From contig NC_132973.1 in assembly GCF_047496725.1 (NCBI RefSeq), positions 14,314,233-14,378,232 on the forward strand: a stretch of DNA of 64,000 bases, in the 5' to 3' direction. The stretch is from Anoplolepis gracilipes. Taxonomy: Eukaryota > Arthropoda > Insecta > Hymenoptera > Formicidae. Both the position numbers and the translations under genes were made by a program. The notes below the pieces were generated by a model that had not been told where the DNA came from, searched no databases, and saw only the letters and a list, made by a program, of their open reading frames with translations. Below, one piece after another: positions 21,986-33,907 of the stretch. How positions within the stretch are numbered: position 1 is the first letter of the stretch; the number at the start of each line of letters is the position of its first letter.

Positions 21986-23611
21986 AAAAAAGTAAGGATG
22001 TATCACAGCATCCTTTTGCTACAGAAGCTGCACCGATGCGCTTAGTATTGATTACAGTTTTACGATAGATAATGAATTAAATATTTTATTACTAGCAGTA
22101 CGAAGTGTAATATTTTTTCAATATTCCAGTTCGAAGAAATATTGCCCGAACATATTTTATTCAACATAAACATTATTTTAAAAGTGCATTATTTCATATA
22201 ATAGCTTTCGGTTGCACGTATTATGAATAGATACCTTTCGACTATTAAAATAACTTTGGCTACAACCATTTTCTAGGTCATAATCCACACAATTAAACGG
22301 TTTATAAATGGAAAGTATAAATTTAATCGCGGAAATGGACTAGTATTCACAATCATTTGCAGACATTTAAAGGTCGATTCTTCTATCATTTATATTATCT
22401 TTTCTATGAAGTCTAACAGGGCTATTCTGTAAATTATGTATATTCTATCTTTTGTAATGTAAATTTAATTATTGTTTGTCGCTGTCACTGTTTTATAATT
22501 ATATTTATTTAATTATTTCTAGACTACAGCAAAAAGATTTTAATATTGCATAAGAGACTCTTCTCTTCGAAATAAAATAATCACGCATTACCTGTGATCC
22601 TTTTTCGCAACAGATAGATAGAAGACTGTGCAAATTGGAAAAGAACGTAGGTGGTACGTAGGCAAATGCAGAATCGTATTGTAAAAATATCGCGGTTACA
22701 CGGAAGAACCGTCTTCTGTTGCTGTTATAGCAATTTGCGGTAAGACCGTTTTTATCACTGGAAAATGCTTCACGAAGGTGCGTCGAAATTGTCGACTATA
22801 CAGCAAATCGTTTCCCAGAACGTTTTGCTGCAGTTTATGTTTGTCTTTTGTAGCTCATTATATTATAAGATGTCTACTTGTACCATCAATCGTTAATCAT
22901 AAATTACATTAAATTTTTAAGTCGACTTCTCAAAAAGGGAAATTGAAAAAAATTTAATAATACATTATTAAGAAATAAATTGATAATTATATATTATAAT
23001 TTAGTATATTATTTTATATATTACTATGATTTATTATATTATATGTGATTTATTTAATTATAAAATTTTGATGAGACATAAGCTTTTCAAGAAAATGAAA
23101 TGAAATATTTCTCACAATCAGTTAAATAAATTCAAGTTCATAATTTTAAATCAATTCATAATTTTAATACCAAAATGACAACTTAAAAGATGAATATTTT
23201 ACATGTTTTAAGATATGCAAAATTTGTAGTTTTTTTATATATTAACGAAATATATATAAACTATATACATAATTATAACTTATTAAAAAATAAATAAAAT
23301 TATTTATACAAACAAGTCGACGTTGTGTGTACGTATGTGTATGCGCTTATACTTTCTCTACGCGATATTTATTTTTACATTGCGATTCCTGTAGCATATA
23401 TATTTGCAACAGTCTTTGTATTAAAGATTGCTGATTCATGATGAACTTTAAGATTCGCTATTGTAAGAGTAAAAGCCGGAAAAAAGTGTCCCTGAGACAA
23501 CATGATCGTATCGCAAAGCTGCTGGAAAATAATAGTCGTTACACCTAACGGTTGCTCTATGTTAGTCCAGACGTCTCTGTTGGTTTATTAGGTCACTTTT
23601 TCCTGTTGCAG
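21986..23611. other. AT-rich non-coding stretch
   Basis: The stretch holds long A/T runs and no open frame of note. A small CpG-richer part lies at 22610-22850. The last 20 bases form the pyrimidine-rich acceptor of the next candidate exon. Confidence 0.55.
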
Positions 23612-23770
23612 TGCACGCGCTATGCGTCGAAGACGAGCATCGTCCCGACACAGCGGCGTCCGTTTGCGAATAAACGAAGCCATTGAATTTTATCTACGCA
23701 ATGTTTTACAGAATAGCTCAGGGTCGCCGACTAGACAGAATATCATACCACAATATTTCCCTAATGTGTG
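23612..23770 (+). CDS. Candidate terminal coding exon, unrecognised
   Basis: An excellent acceptor, CTTTTTCCTGTTGCAG, ends at 23611. After one base of a split codon, the frame is open for 52 codons to TGA at 23768-23770. It includes an in-frame ATG five bases outside the first codons (MRRRRASSRHSGVRLRINEA), and the peptide is strongly basic at its N-terminal end. GC content is higher than in both flanks over the first 100 bases. I recognise no domain, and no perfect AATAAA lies close downstream. It could also be a short 5' coding exon cut differently, or chance. Confidence 0.25.
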
Positions 23771-24681
23771 ATAAAATCAATAATCATTATAAACTTAAAA
23801 GTTTCTTTTAAACTGTCATAAAGTCACCAGAAGCTAATAATTATTAAATTCACTGGAAAGTACAATGCAGTGTAGTATTTAATTTATAGTTGCGACATAT
23901 TTTGTGATCATATCTATTATATTTTTTGAATTATTGCGTTTCTCTTATAACTCCTGTTAATTTTATAATGCATCAAATTAAGAACGTAAAAATTGATTTT
24001 CTCATTATAAATCTTTTTCTGCTTTTGCAAGATGCGAAGCTATTCTTCTCAAAATGGTTTTAAATTTGAATATCTAAATATTCTTAAATTACTATGACAT
24101 ATAAAAAAAATGAAATAAAATAAATGTTTTAACTTACTACTTTTTTTATTTTTTTGTCTTAGCTTGGTATTAAATCGTTAATTCAATATGAAGAATCTCC
24201 CTGTCAAATGATAAATATAAAATCTCGAGGAATTTTGTTCGGAGAGTTTCTATGATTCACATCAGTATCACTCATTATTACTCGGAAAACGTAGCAATGC
24301 GCTTCTTGTGACTTGATCTTCCGCGTGCGTGCTTCGTACACGAAGTCACTCGAACGACGATCGATGTCCCTTTATGGAGACTAATATGCCAGGCTGACTC
24401 TGCTAGATACAAGCGGTATCGCACCGTCGAGTACCAAGGGCAGGCATTGATGGACAGAGATTATCACTCGTTACTCGTGAGAGTTTCATGTCACATCGAT
24501 TATCACACGTGCGCGTATCTGTTTCATGAGAAAGAGTTCGCAGCGCCAACAAAAGCCACGCGAAGATTAAATGTAAACAATTTTTCAATATAAAAATTTT
24601 TTTTACTCCAACGAAAAATATACATAATTTAAATTTTTTAAGGAATTGCATAGAGGTATATAAAAATATTCTCGTTACATT
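23771..24681. other. AT-rich non-coding stretch
   Basis: A CpG-richer patch at 24240-24560 has no splice-bounded frame. The remainder is A/T runs. Confidence 0.5.
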
Positions 24682-24753
24682 AAACTGTATTATATAAAAT
24701 ATATGAAAACACAAAAAAATTGTAGTTTTCATATATTTTATGTAATACAGTTT
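24682..24753. repeat. Inverted repeat C, short hairpin
   Basis: Arms 24682-24710 and 24725-24753 are reverse complements over 29 bases with one mismatch, with a 14-base loop. The arms are AT-rich (AAACTGTATTA...GAAAAC). This would make a compact hairpin in RNA. The loop and arm lengths are within the range of a small-RNA precursor, but nothing else supports that. It may be a remnant of a foldback element. Confidence 0.75.
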
Positions 24754-26817
24754 ATAATATAATAAAAAGACAGAAGTTTGATATCAATAAAATTTTGAAG
24801 GAAACTAATTTTCAAACCGTTATTTCCGAATATTTTAACTTCGAAACCTTTTTATAATTCATAACGTGAGGTGGAAGAAGAAAAATTTACTAGGACGTGA
24901 CGATAATTCCTGATAAGCTAATCCAAAAATACAATTAGCACTGCTTACACTAATTATAAGTTCACCTCGTGCTCGAAAACATTCCTGGATTCTTCAATAG
25001 AGAGCGTAAAAATAGCATGTCTAACCGAAGAATTTATATATATAACACGCTATTATTCACTGAATTTATTATTGATAATAAAATTAATGCACAAAATTAA
25101 TTATTAATGTCCAAAATAATGAAATAATTATTTTCATGAATTATATTAGTAAAATATTAATGTTTCATTAAGATAATTAGTAACATAATGTATATTCAGT
25201 AACATATATTACAGAAAAAATAATAAGTTCTAAAATAAAAAAAATAATTATAACAATGTAAGAAGATTAGTTCTTCATTAAATTATAACGTTATTTACTC
25301 CGGCAATTTATACACACAATCATTACTTAAACATTATTAATTATAAAATAAAAAAAAAAGACATATATTATAAATTATATACGTCATAAAAAATAAGACT
25401 ATTAAATAATATACATCATAAAGAAAATTGTTTATTATTATTATTCTTCATTTATGTGAATATAATTCGCGTTATATTATTTTAAACTTATTGTTAAACT
25501 AATCTTGTGTAAGTAAAGTGACTCTTAAGATTTTTCTGGAAAAACGTTATAGATGACTGTAACTAACCTAACAACCTAATGGATGTGCATTAAGAACTTA
25601 AAATACAAGCTGTAAAAGCGTCTTGCTAAATGCCATACTACAAATACAGCTTGTTAGGATCAGTTTCCCGTGAAAGATAATCCTTTAGTGGCGCGACGGA
25701 TAGTCGAACCAACGTGTTACAAAAATTGCATCGCTTTTATGCTTTCTCTCATGAACAATATTGTATATATCTAACAAGACAGTAAGCACACGTTTCAATG
25801 TCGCCGTAATATGCACGTTCTAATAGCTATACCAGCGACTAAACGACCTGTTGTTTTCTGCTATGACGTGTAACTCCTAACTCCACGAATTTTGCAACGC
25901 AACTTCTCTGACGAGGTTTTAACTACGTCGCGAAACGGAGTTGTACGTTTACATCATGCACTCGATAGAGAGAAGGAGAGAGAAAGAGAGAAAGAGAAAA
26001 TGAAAGAGAGAAAGTTTGAAATGATCTGAGAAATCACGTAGAGACTCGATGTAATTACACATAGTTTCGACCAAGACACACCGTAGTCACAAATTCAGAA
26101 TTATTTAATTTGCGTGAAACGCGCGATCGGATTCCGACCGATTGCAAAAGTCAATTAACAAATTCTATTACGTAATCATTCGTTTACACAGCATATACTC
26201 ATTTATATTCGTTCAAAATTCTCTTTTTCCACAGCGGTCTACATTCCGAACATATTTATCACGTGCGTATTATGAAGGTTGACAATCCGTGCAACATGTG
26301 CGATACATTCGCGCTCCTGTCACGAGTAAATACGACGTGCGAATGGTTGCGGGTGTGGTTATGATTATTTCAAATGCGAAACACACCTAGCTGTTGCGTT
26401 GCGAAGATTACGCTATCGAATTGAGCGTTTAGAGGCATCAAGGCGACGCATCTCTGCTTTTAAAATTTGCAACAGTCGACAAAAGCGAGCTTTATAAGCG
26501 AGACAAACCGAGTACATGTCGCTTCCAAGTGTTACTAAATGTACTCTATGACTCACTCATTATCTTCTTTGTTTATGTTATTGTTAAGACAAGAGGTTTA
26601 AAAAAGATCTTTGAAATTAAAAATATAAAGAAATATATGTGTTTCGGAAATTCACTGAAATAAAGATTTGTAAAATCCATGGATCCGTGAAACTAAAATT
26701 CTATTACATAATCTATTTTATAATCAATATATTTTCAATGTCAATTAAAAGTTAATTCCAACTGTATTGATTTTTTTTTTATCATAAATCGATTCCTGAT
26801 TCCATGTAACTTTCCAG
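24754..26817. other. Mostly AT-rich non-coding stretch
   Basis: 24990-25510 is extremely AT-rich. 25640-26520 is more mixed, with CpG words but no bordered frame. A purine-rich GA tract (about 25965-26014) of GAGAGAAAGAGA type is the only repeat seen. Confidence 0.5.
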
Positions 26818-27024
26818 CTTTTGTACACCTCGTTCTCTCGAAACCTAACGGATCGCTGTAATTGGTACAAAGATCTTCGATCCTTTATTCGCCGCAAGAA
26901 TCACGCTGCGAGTTTAACGGAGGAAATAAGATCGCCCGACTGTTTCTCAGAAGACGCGCAAAGAGACGCCAATAATTTCGTACCGAAGATCGTTTTCAAC
27001 GGATCGCACAACGGAACAGAATGA
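26818..27024 (+). CDS. Candidate terminal coding exon, unrecognised
   Basis: The preceding 60 bases make a strong 3' splice site: a long T run, then TAACTTTCCAG ending at 26817. The frame is open from the first base for 68 codons to TGA at 27022-27024. A canonical AATAAA follows at 27050-27055, as expected of a last exon. The sequence is GC-richer than its upstream flank and uses mixed codons. The peptide begins LLYTSFSRNLTDRCNWYKD and ends NGSHNGTE, with possible N-glycosylation sites near the end. I recognise no family. The coincidence of acceptor, open frame and poly(A) signal makes this one of the better candidates. Confidence 0.35.
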   Translation, partial: LLYTSFSRNLTDRCNWYKDLRSFIRRKNHAASLTEEIRSPDCFSEDAQRDANNFVPKIVFNGSHNGTE

Positions 27025-28321
27025 CGACCGATAATTCTTTAGCAACGGTAATAAATATTTCCTGTGAATCTTCTTGTCGAACCTCGTTCCGCGTCTCTTT
27101 GAAGATTCGTTTCTTGCCGTCAGAAATTAAATGAACGAGCACAGCCGGCGAAAGTGGAACTGAGCGAGCGGAAAAAGCTGTGAAAAGAAACATTGTTCAC
27201 AAAGAAAATGCTATCCGGAAGAAAACGCAAGGGTAAAAAAGCTATCGTGAAGATTTTAAAAGGATACTTCTACCTGCTTCCGCAAATTCTTTCATTTTTT
27301 AGAAATTTCTATGAATAGCATCGCTTATCTTTTTGTAAGAAATAATCTATTCATGCAGATTTTAGGATTTCCTGTAAATTATCCTAAACAAACTTTTAAA
27401 AGAATAGAAATGCAACCGTTTGTAAGTTCGCGAATGTAATTTAACTTGAGTTCGATAAACTCATTAAATTTCTACACGCAAGTATGCTAAACGTAATGCT
27501 AAATCCTTTCCTTCTTGGAGACTCGAAAGTCTTAGAGACCTTCGAATGTGCTGGACGATCGTTTCAGAGTCTAATCTTTAATCAGGAGAAATTAAATCGG
27601 AGTATCGTGTTTGCGCTTTGTGCGTGCTCTCTATCTGGTATATCTTTCTGTTGAAAGCTGAATCAGTGTATACTAATGATAATTCATCCAAAAAAAAATA
27701 TTACATACATCTATACTAATTAATAATAATCATTGTTTCCCTTTATAATAAAACGAAGAATGATATATGACATTTTCACGAAACATAGTGCCATAATTGA
27801 ATGAAATAACTAAATAACAGCAAGATGTTTTAATTGACATTTCAATTTACACAATAATTATAACGTGTGACTAGAAATACACTTATATAAATAGATAGAT
27901 TATGACAATATTGATTTATGCATTCAAGTGCAAGGTTGATGTTATAGGTTGAAGACTTTTGAAGAATAAAGTTCATCACGAAATTGAGATACCAGTCAAA
28001 CAAGAATGCTCAAGATCGATCGTTCGAGTCCGCCTTAATTCTAGACTCGGCACGAGACGCACGAAAATGCTAACCGCGCAATTCCGGGCAAAGACAGCGT
28101 TCCGGGCTGTCTAGTCGTTTGTACATTGAAGAGAAAATTATAGGATCGGACGGGGGCGCCATAATTTCTATTAGTTCCATCGTCTCGATTAAATCGCCGT
28201 GAACTCTTGCGGTTGGCGTTTCGCGACCACAAAGATTTCTGCGCTTAAACTGTGTTTTGACATTTCCTTCACAATTACTTTGTGATAAACTTTGGGATAT
28301 ACATTACACATGATTTCTCAT

Positions 28322-28324
<3 letters not shown>

Positions 28325-28360
<36 letters not shown>

Positions 28361-28368
28361 TCTCTCTT
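28325..28368. repeat. (CT)n microsatellite, imperfect
   Basis: Pure CT for about 29 bases, then CTTT-interrupted CT units. Confidence 0.9.
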
Positions 28369-29521
28369 TAATTACTGTTTAAATCAAATAATTAAAATAT
28401 GATGTAAATATAAACACAGGTTACGTTATTATTTAAACGAATGCTAAATTTAACCGCATTACGCGTAATTAATATATATTTATCAATTATATCCAAATTA
28501 ATCTTATAGAACGTAACAATAATGCACAATATAAGAAATACATGTACCCAAATATAAATTTGACCCAGATGAAAAGTTCGATCGATGAATGACATCTTTT
28601 GGGGTCGTTTTTAACGATCTCTACGTAATACGAGTACGACTTAAGAAAGAAAAGGCACGCTCGTCATTACTTCGCTCAACCCGGGAATGTTGGTCGGGAG
28701 ATCGATATTGCTCCAACAAGAGAAGATTACACGCATCACCGAGCATGAAGTCACTCCTGTGTTCCAGGACCGATCTTTTAATCAGCGTCACGAATCCTGG
28801 TTCACCAGAGATACAAAAATTCACGCCTGTCTTTACTGAACGGATTTTGAAATTACTTTTGCAGCATGCTAAGATTTTGAAGAAAAGTGATTTCTATTAT
28901 ATAAAGTAAATTAACTTGAACGAATTAAATTGCTCAGATACGAAGAATAGCCGGAACGCTTTTTTAATGTAATAACAATTCCAAGAAGAGTATGAAAAAA
29001 TAAGAATAGCATAATGAGAAGAACAAGTATTAATTGCGTGAAATTAAAATAAAGAAAATGTTCCGATAAAAGTGAAACATTGAAAGAATTATAATAAATA
29101 TTTCTTTCAATATCAATTTAAAAAATCAATAAAGCAAATGATATAAATGTATAAATGTTTCGTTTCAATCAATTGATCTGCATTAATTGTACAAATATGT
29201 ACGTAAAGTTACAGCTTACTAATTATATCTCGTCATGTATATACACAATGTCGTGGCTACGAGAAACAAGGACTTCCTGAGAAGACGTCCCTCGGCAATC
29301 AGCTTCACAATTCAAACAGAAAGGATTTGTTCTGATTAAAGTTGACACGAGACAACATAGATTGCAGATAGTTAGTCGATTCCGTATTTTGGCTTGTATT
29401 ATGAATCTTACACGAGGGAATTTGTAGCATCCACCTGTCTCTCGTCAGATTAGAAGTGCATCTCGAGCTATAAAGGGAAAGACGCCGTATCTTCCCTTTT
29501 GCTAAAAGTGGTATGTCTTCT

Positions 29522-29550
29522 TGTGTGTGTGTGTGTGTGTATGTGTGTAT
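29522..29550. repeat. (GT)n microsatellite, imperfect
   Basis: About nine GT units, then GTAT-interrupted GT units. It yields a THTHT run in the minus ORF at 29305-29562, which was therefore not called. Confidence 0.9.
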
Positions 29551-30447
29551 GTATGCGTACAACTATGTGTGCCAACTTATATAGATAATGCATAGGTACA
29601 TGCATCCAAGTTTCCGTTCAAACCAGGAAGCAACCGCTTGTAAATACTTTATACCCGCAAATGGAGGCGCGGTTGCGGTAATCTTTCTTTCTGCCGATTA
29701 CCTTGTGATTAAATATAATGATAATGTACATTTTATTTTGTCCTCAAATAACTATCAATTAAGAAAGAAAAAAGAAAAAGAAATTTGAAAGGCTTAACTA
29801 CATACGCATAAATTTCTCGGTAGAAATCTACATTTTAAACTCTAATTATGTTTGAATTTATATCGCTATTAAAGATTTAATAAAAATAAAGTTTCTTTAA
29901 ATGTACCTTTCATTCTATTATAAAGCTGGAAAATAAAAATTTGGATTACTGCGTTTTTACAAGCGAGAATATTTCATCACATATTTCGAACTTGGTTAAT
30001 CGCGTACGTCAAATCGCGAATGCGCAGGATTATCGAATTTCCAGAACATTCACAATCGATCAACTTTCTATCCTATAAATGATACCGTAACTAATATCGT
30101 ACGATTGTAACTGACGTATCGTTACATTTTCTGTATTGGTCGATCGTAAAAACTTAATTACGATAATGAATTCCAACATGTTTGTGCATAGCACGTATAT
30201 ACGCAAGTAAGGTTTCTGATTATACTCTGATCCTTATCGGTTTTACGCTCCCTTCTCAAGTATCTTAATGTTTCAGCATCCACGCAAAGAAAAGCCGATA
30301 GCTTTCCCGGGTAACGTAATTTCCAACAGTGTGTACTCGGGCATACATATATGCCTTCATGTTAGCCAAGACAAGCATCGGTTTTATAGGTCAAACAAGA
30401 TAATTTCAGTATAATCGTTTCTATACATGGCGCTAAATAAATAAATT

Positions 30448-30478
<31 letters not shown>
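30448..30478. repeat. Poly(A) followed by (TA)n
   Basis: Sixteen A residues run directly into about eight TA units. A poly(A) tract could mark the 3' end of a retroposed element, but no body or target-site duplication can be seen upstream. Confidence 0.85.
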
Positions 30479-30483
<5 letters not shown>

Positions 30484-30608
30484 ACGTATTCTAACTTCTC
30501 TATCTGTAATTTTGTGGAGCACATTCTTCGAAAAAGATATTAAACAAAGCTACAAGAAATATTTATAATCTCTGAATTCGAACATGAAATCTCTTCAATC
30601 GAAGCAAA

Positions 30609-30857
30609 ATGCAGGCTATGCTTGACACACTGTATATAAGTTTAGCGCCACTTTATCGACTTCCTGCTGCACCTGTGTGCATCAACTCTCACCTTAACTA
30701 CGTAATAGCGTTGCCGTCTTCGGGATGCACCAGCCGAATACCATTATCGTCTCATTTACTAAATTGCCTACTTGATATCTCAACTATTGAATTGCAAAAC
30801 GAGAAGAGAATGCAGTGGATTTCGAGAGTGTTGATATGTCGTAATATTCTGATGTAA
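30609..30857 (+). CDS. Candidate small ORF, unrecognised
   Basis: ATG (context GCAAAATGC) to TAA, 82 codons, with an AATAAA overlapping the stop codon. The peptide starts MQAMLDTLYISLAPLYRLPA and is moderately hydrophobic with seven or so Ser/Leu-rich turns. No signal peptide is clear and I recognise no domain. GC content is slightly above local background. It could be a short independent gene, a terminal exon or chance. No acceptor is obvious in front. Confidence 0.18.
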   Translation: MQAMLDTLYISLAPLYRLPAAPVCINSHLNYVIALPSSGCTSRIPLSSHLLNCLLDISTIELQNEKRMQWISRVLICRNILM

Positions 30858-32123
30858 TAAATAATATTACGCAGCACAGAAATATATTCCCCTTTCATGG
30901 TTTTCCAATAAAAGAGGAAAGCAGAGTGAAAAAGAAAGAGCCTTATATTTATTTATAATTGTTCAAAAAATTTTTATACTCTAGAGAATAAAAAACAAAG
31001 ATGAATTAAACTAACAAAATGACCATCTACAAAATCGCAATGCAAAAAAGGTAACTGTATATTAAAGTGCGGATCATAGTGCGAATATTCGCAGATTAAA
31101 GATAAAGTTCAAAGGCTGCAGTTGAAGAAGAATACTGAACCTCGTTAATGATTCATCACCTTTTGCAATCGACAGCTGGCTTTAGCGCAATATTGCGTCA
31201 TTCGTATGCATTCTTCTTTCTTCTCGAGATGCATCAGCTACAAATATACACGCAATATCGTGAATAATATATCAAAGCCAATGTATTGCTTCCTCGCAAA
31301 GCCTCGACCGACGTTTCCTGTTACCCCGCGTGCGGTGATGATAAATAGCGGATAAAACGCGCACGATACATTCATAGATATGAATAGAGAAGAGAAGAGA
31401 GAAAAAGATCGATCCAATACCGACTTAATTAAGGAGCATCATCGCGATTATAGCATGTCACTATTACCAGCGTAATTTATCTACTCGTTACGCATAATCC
31501 TGATTATTCATTGTCAATCGGACCAGCGGCATCACAATGCACCGGACGGCTCTAACAGGAAATCGATCGACGGATTAAGAACAGTTATTTTCTCTTATCG
31601 CCGCCGATTAATAATCGACGCCACACCACGCACGATATACGCTCTTAATCTTAATCAATCATCTAGTGCGCTAATAATTATCCTCTCAAATAATCCCTTT
31701 TTAGTCGTTTGGAAAACGGAGTTAATTTCAAAGGAAACGTATCATCTGACATAAAATAAAACGTAAAATACCCTTGTTGATTAAGACACCGATTTAGAAT
31801 TGCTATAGTCTTCATCTCATATTGAGTTATTAGAATAGCAATATAATAAATGTAGTTTTGAAGTATACAGAAATATCATCTACGGATCTATTCGATTAAA
31901 TGATCAAAGCGGCTTATTTTTTAAGAATGAATTTATTGTTATAATTTTATAAGCATCAACTTATTATTAGTTTTATTTTCTTTTTTATATTCGACTTTAA
32001 CTGTCAATTCTATTCCTCAATATTTCAGCACGTCGCCTTTTCATAATTTCTTAAAATCATCATCACAGAAGAAGTTTTATTAATAGATAAGATTGTCCAA
32101 ACCAGCTGATCCAATTTTCCTGA
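30858..32123. other. Non-coding stretch
   Basis: A mixed-composition part at 31150-31700 has CpG words (CGATCGACGG, GCCGCCGATTAATAATCG) and no open frame of note, so it may be regulatory. The rest is AT-rich. Confidence 0.45.
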
Positions 32124-32318
32124 ATGTCAGTAGAAGATGAGGTAAAAACTGTCTTCTCTCTTTCGTGCGCTTTTTATCTTTATTTTTCTCTATCTTTCGA
32201 GTGTACTCAACTATCCGTTGACCGTGGCACTAATGAAGAGTATACGAAGAGGATGCTCCAGCCGTCTAGCCACTATACCTCTCCTATGCAAAAGGAATGG
32301 GCGAGGTTGCCAGGGTGA
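32124..32318 (+). CDS. Candidate small secreted-peptide-like ORF
   Basis: ATG to TGA, 64 codons. An acidic start (MSVEDE) is followed by a hydrophobic segment at about residues 10-25 (VFSLSCAFYLYFSLSF), then a polar region, a dibasic KR at about residues 42-43, and a tail ending in Gly. That order is loosely like a peptide-hormone precursor with an amidation-type C-terminus. However, the acidic N-terminus is atypical for a signal peptide and I recognise no mature peptide. An alternative is a first coding exon of six codons ending at GAG|GTAAAA (donor at 32142). Confidence is low in either reading. Confidence 0.18.
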   Translation: MSVEDEVKTVFSLSCAFYLYFSLSFECTQLSVDRGTNEEYTKRMLQPSSHYTSPMQKEWARLPG

Positions 32319-33581
32319 CGGCCTGCCGGCGCTCGACTAAGGGTCGATACTACGACACCGACGTCACCAATTCGTTCTTCGTGTCTCAAAGATTATCTCA
32401 TTCGTTATCTTTGTTATAGTTCTCGAAAAAGAGAATATGAAGCTATTTAATATAAATACAATTTTTAAATGTTAAATAAGACATCGCGTATCTTAGACGT
32501 AATTCCGTTTTCGATTCCGTATTCAATAACAGTAAAAGAAATATCCTTCATTAATACGCGATAAAAGTACCATATGATTTGCTTACGAAACTAATAAGTT
32601 TAACAAAGAGACAACAAGATAATAATATAAAAATTGCACCACTCATTTTTTAAATATTATGAGAAATTTTGAAACCCACTTATATCGCTGCTGAGTAAGT
32701 TCCATTATCATTGACTTGAAATAATTTCGCTATTATTATAAATGCTATGCAAGTATGACTTGTCTCCGAAATTATGCTCCTAATATATATATATCAAAGG
32801 AATCATGCCTGTAATTGTGAGAATTATACAGAGCTTATTGTGTTTAAAGCTATTTTTTTAAAAGGATACAACTATAAAAGAAATAAAACGTAGTTTACAG
32901 CTATACGCAAAGATTGTACGCTAACTTCATAATGCGATCATGTTAGAGACGATAAAGATAATATGCGTGGCACGTTCACATTCATATGTTCATTTCTCGA
33001 GTAAACGGACCTCGTCGAGTGCGATTCTGATGGTCGAATGGCAACGCCGTTATTTCACTGAGACAAGAGTTTCAAAATTTACGATTCGCCGAGTACCGTA
33101 CACGTGTCCCAGTAACCCGCAACTACGCGCCCAACAAAGGAAGGAAAAGCGAGGGCATTGTTACGACTTCATGGAAGTATGAAAATAATCAACTGATTTC
33201 TCGCCAGGCATCATCGAATCGTATCTCGCGCTGTTCACCATTGTAATTATCATCGTACAAATACGTTTGATGCGTTAAAAATCCTTGTGAGAAACATTAT
33301 AGTTCACATTATTTCCACGTTTTCATCGACGCGTAAAAAAAAAAATAACGATTTCGATTGTTCTTTGCAATCAAAATTTTTTTCAACAATATCAATTCAA
33401 ACTAATATAACTAAAGTTAGATTCTTATTAATAGAACTCCGAAAAAACATTGTGATTGTGATGTTATTTTTTTCAATTCTGACATATAATATTACAATAA
33501 TTTTTTAATATTAATTCCTTAATTATTATTTAGTTTCTTATATACTAGATTTTTTTTTATGTACTAGAAAGATGCATCGAG
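32319..33581. other. Mostly AT-rich non-coding stretch
   Basis: GC-richer at 32319-32400 and 32950-33180, the latter with an 80-codon plus ORF lacking borders and domain. The rest is A/T runs. Confidence 0.5.
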
Positions 33582-33836
33582 ATGCAAGGTATGATGAGCA
33601 ACACAAATCCCGCCAATATTTACGAGTATATCACGCTACGGTTCGTTAAATTTTACGACGTGAATATCTCGCGAACGGCTCAATTCTTTTTTGTGATTAT
33701 GAATACGCATCTTGCAATTTCTCAAAGTAAAGAAAAATACTTCATAAGCATGAAAAAGTGTTCATTTGTGCTAAACAATCAGTTTGATATAAAACATCAA
33801 CAGCCAGCCATTATGGTGCGAATTTGCAAACACACA

Positions 33837-33838
<2 letters not shown>
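33582..33838 (+). CDS. Weak ORF running into a (CT)n repeat
   Basis: ATG at 33582 opens about 86 non-repetitive codons (starting MQGMMSNTNPANIYEYITLR) before the frame enters the CT repeat and becomes Ser-Leu dipeptides. An acceptor-like tract ending GTACTAG lies at 33569, a few bases before the ATG. The peptide is not obviously coding in codon use, and no domain is seen. The frame closes only after the microsatellite, so its length is partly an artefact. Confidence 0.15.

Positions 33839-33904
<66 letters not shown>
33839..33904. repeat. (CT)33 microsatellite
   Basis: Pure CT for 66 bases, preceded by six CA units (about 33828-33838). Confidence 0.97.

Positions 33905-33907
<3 letters not shown>

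Larger units (their letters stand above)
27056..30608. other. AT-rich non-coding stretch with simple repeats
   Basis: Patches of moderate CpG at 27080-27240, 28000-28250 and 28600-28830 carry opposed short ORFs, none with splice borders or a domain. The remainder is A/T-rich. Microsatellites are listed separately. Confidence 0.5.

Noticed and set aside
21994..22017. Small hairpin with TATCACAGC (miR-2 family seed)
   Set aside because: The stem is only about seven base pairs, and the seed lies in the loop, so it cannot be a precursor.
23270..23300. Extreme AT segments (also 46730-47100, 40880-41520) as an organellar insertion
   Set aside because: No mitochondrial protein, rRNA or tRNA pattern could be read in any frame.
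25556..25585. CTAACCTAAC words resembling TTAGG telomeric repeat
   Set aside because: There are only two units, interrupted, with no array.
28015..28035. GTTCGAGTCC, tRNA T-loop-like word
   Set aside because: No matching stems or A-box upstream.
30448..30478. Poly(A) tract as the end of a retroposed element
   Set aside because: No element body, reading frame or target-site duplication was seen upstream. The region is generally A-rich.
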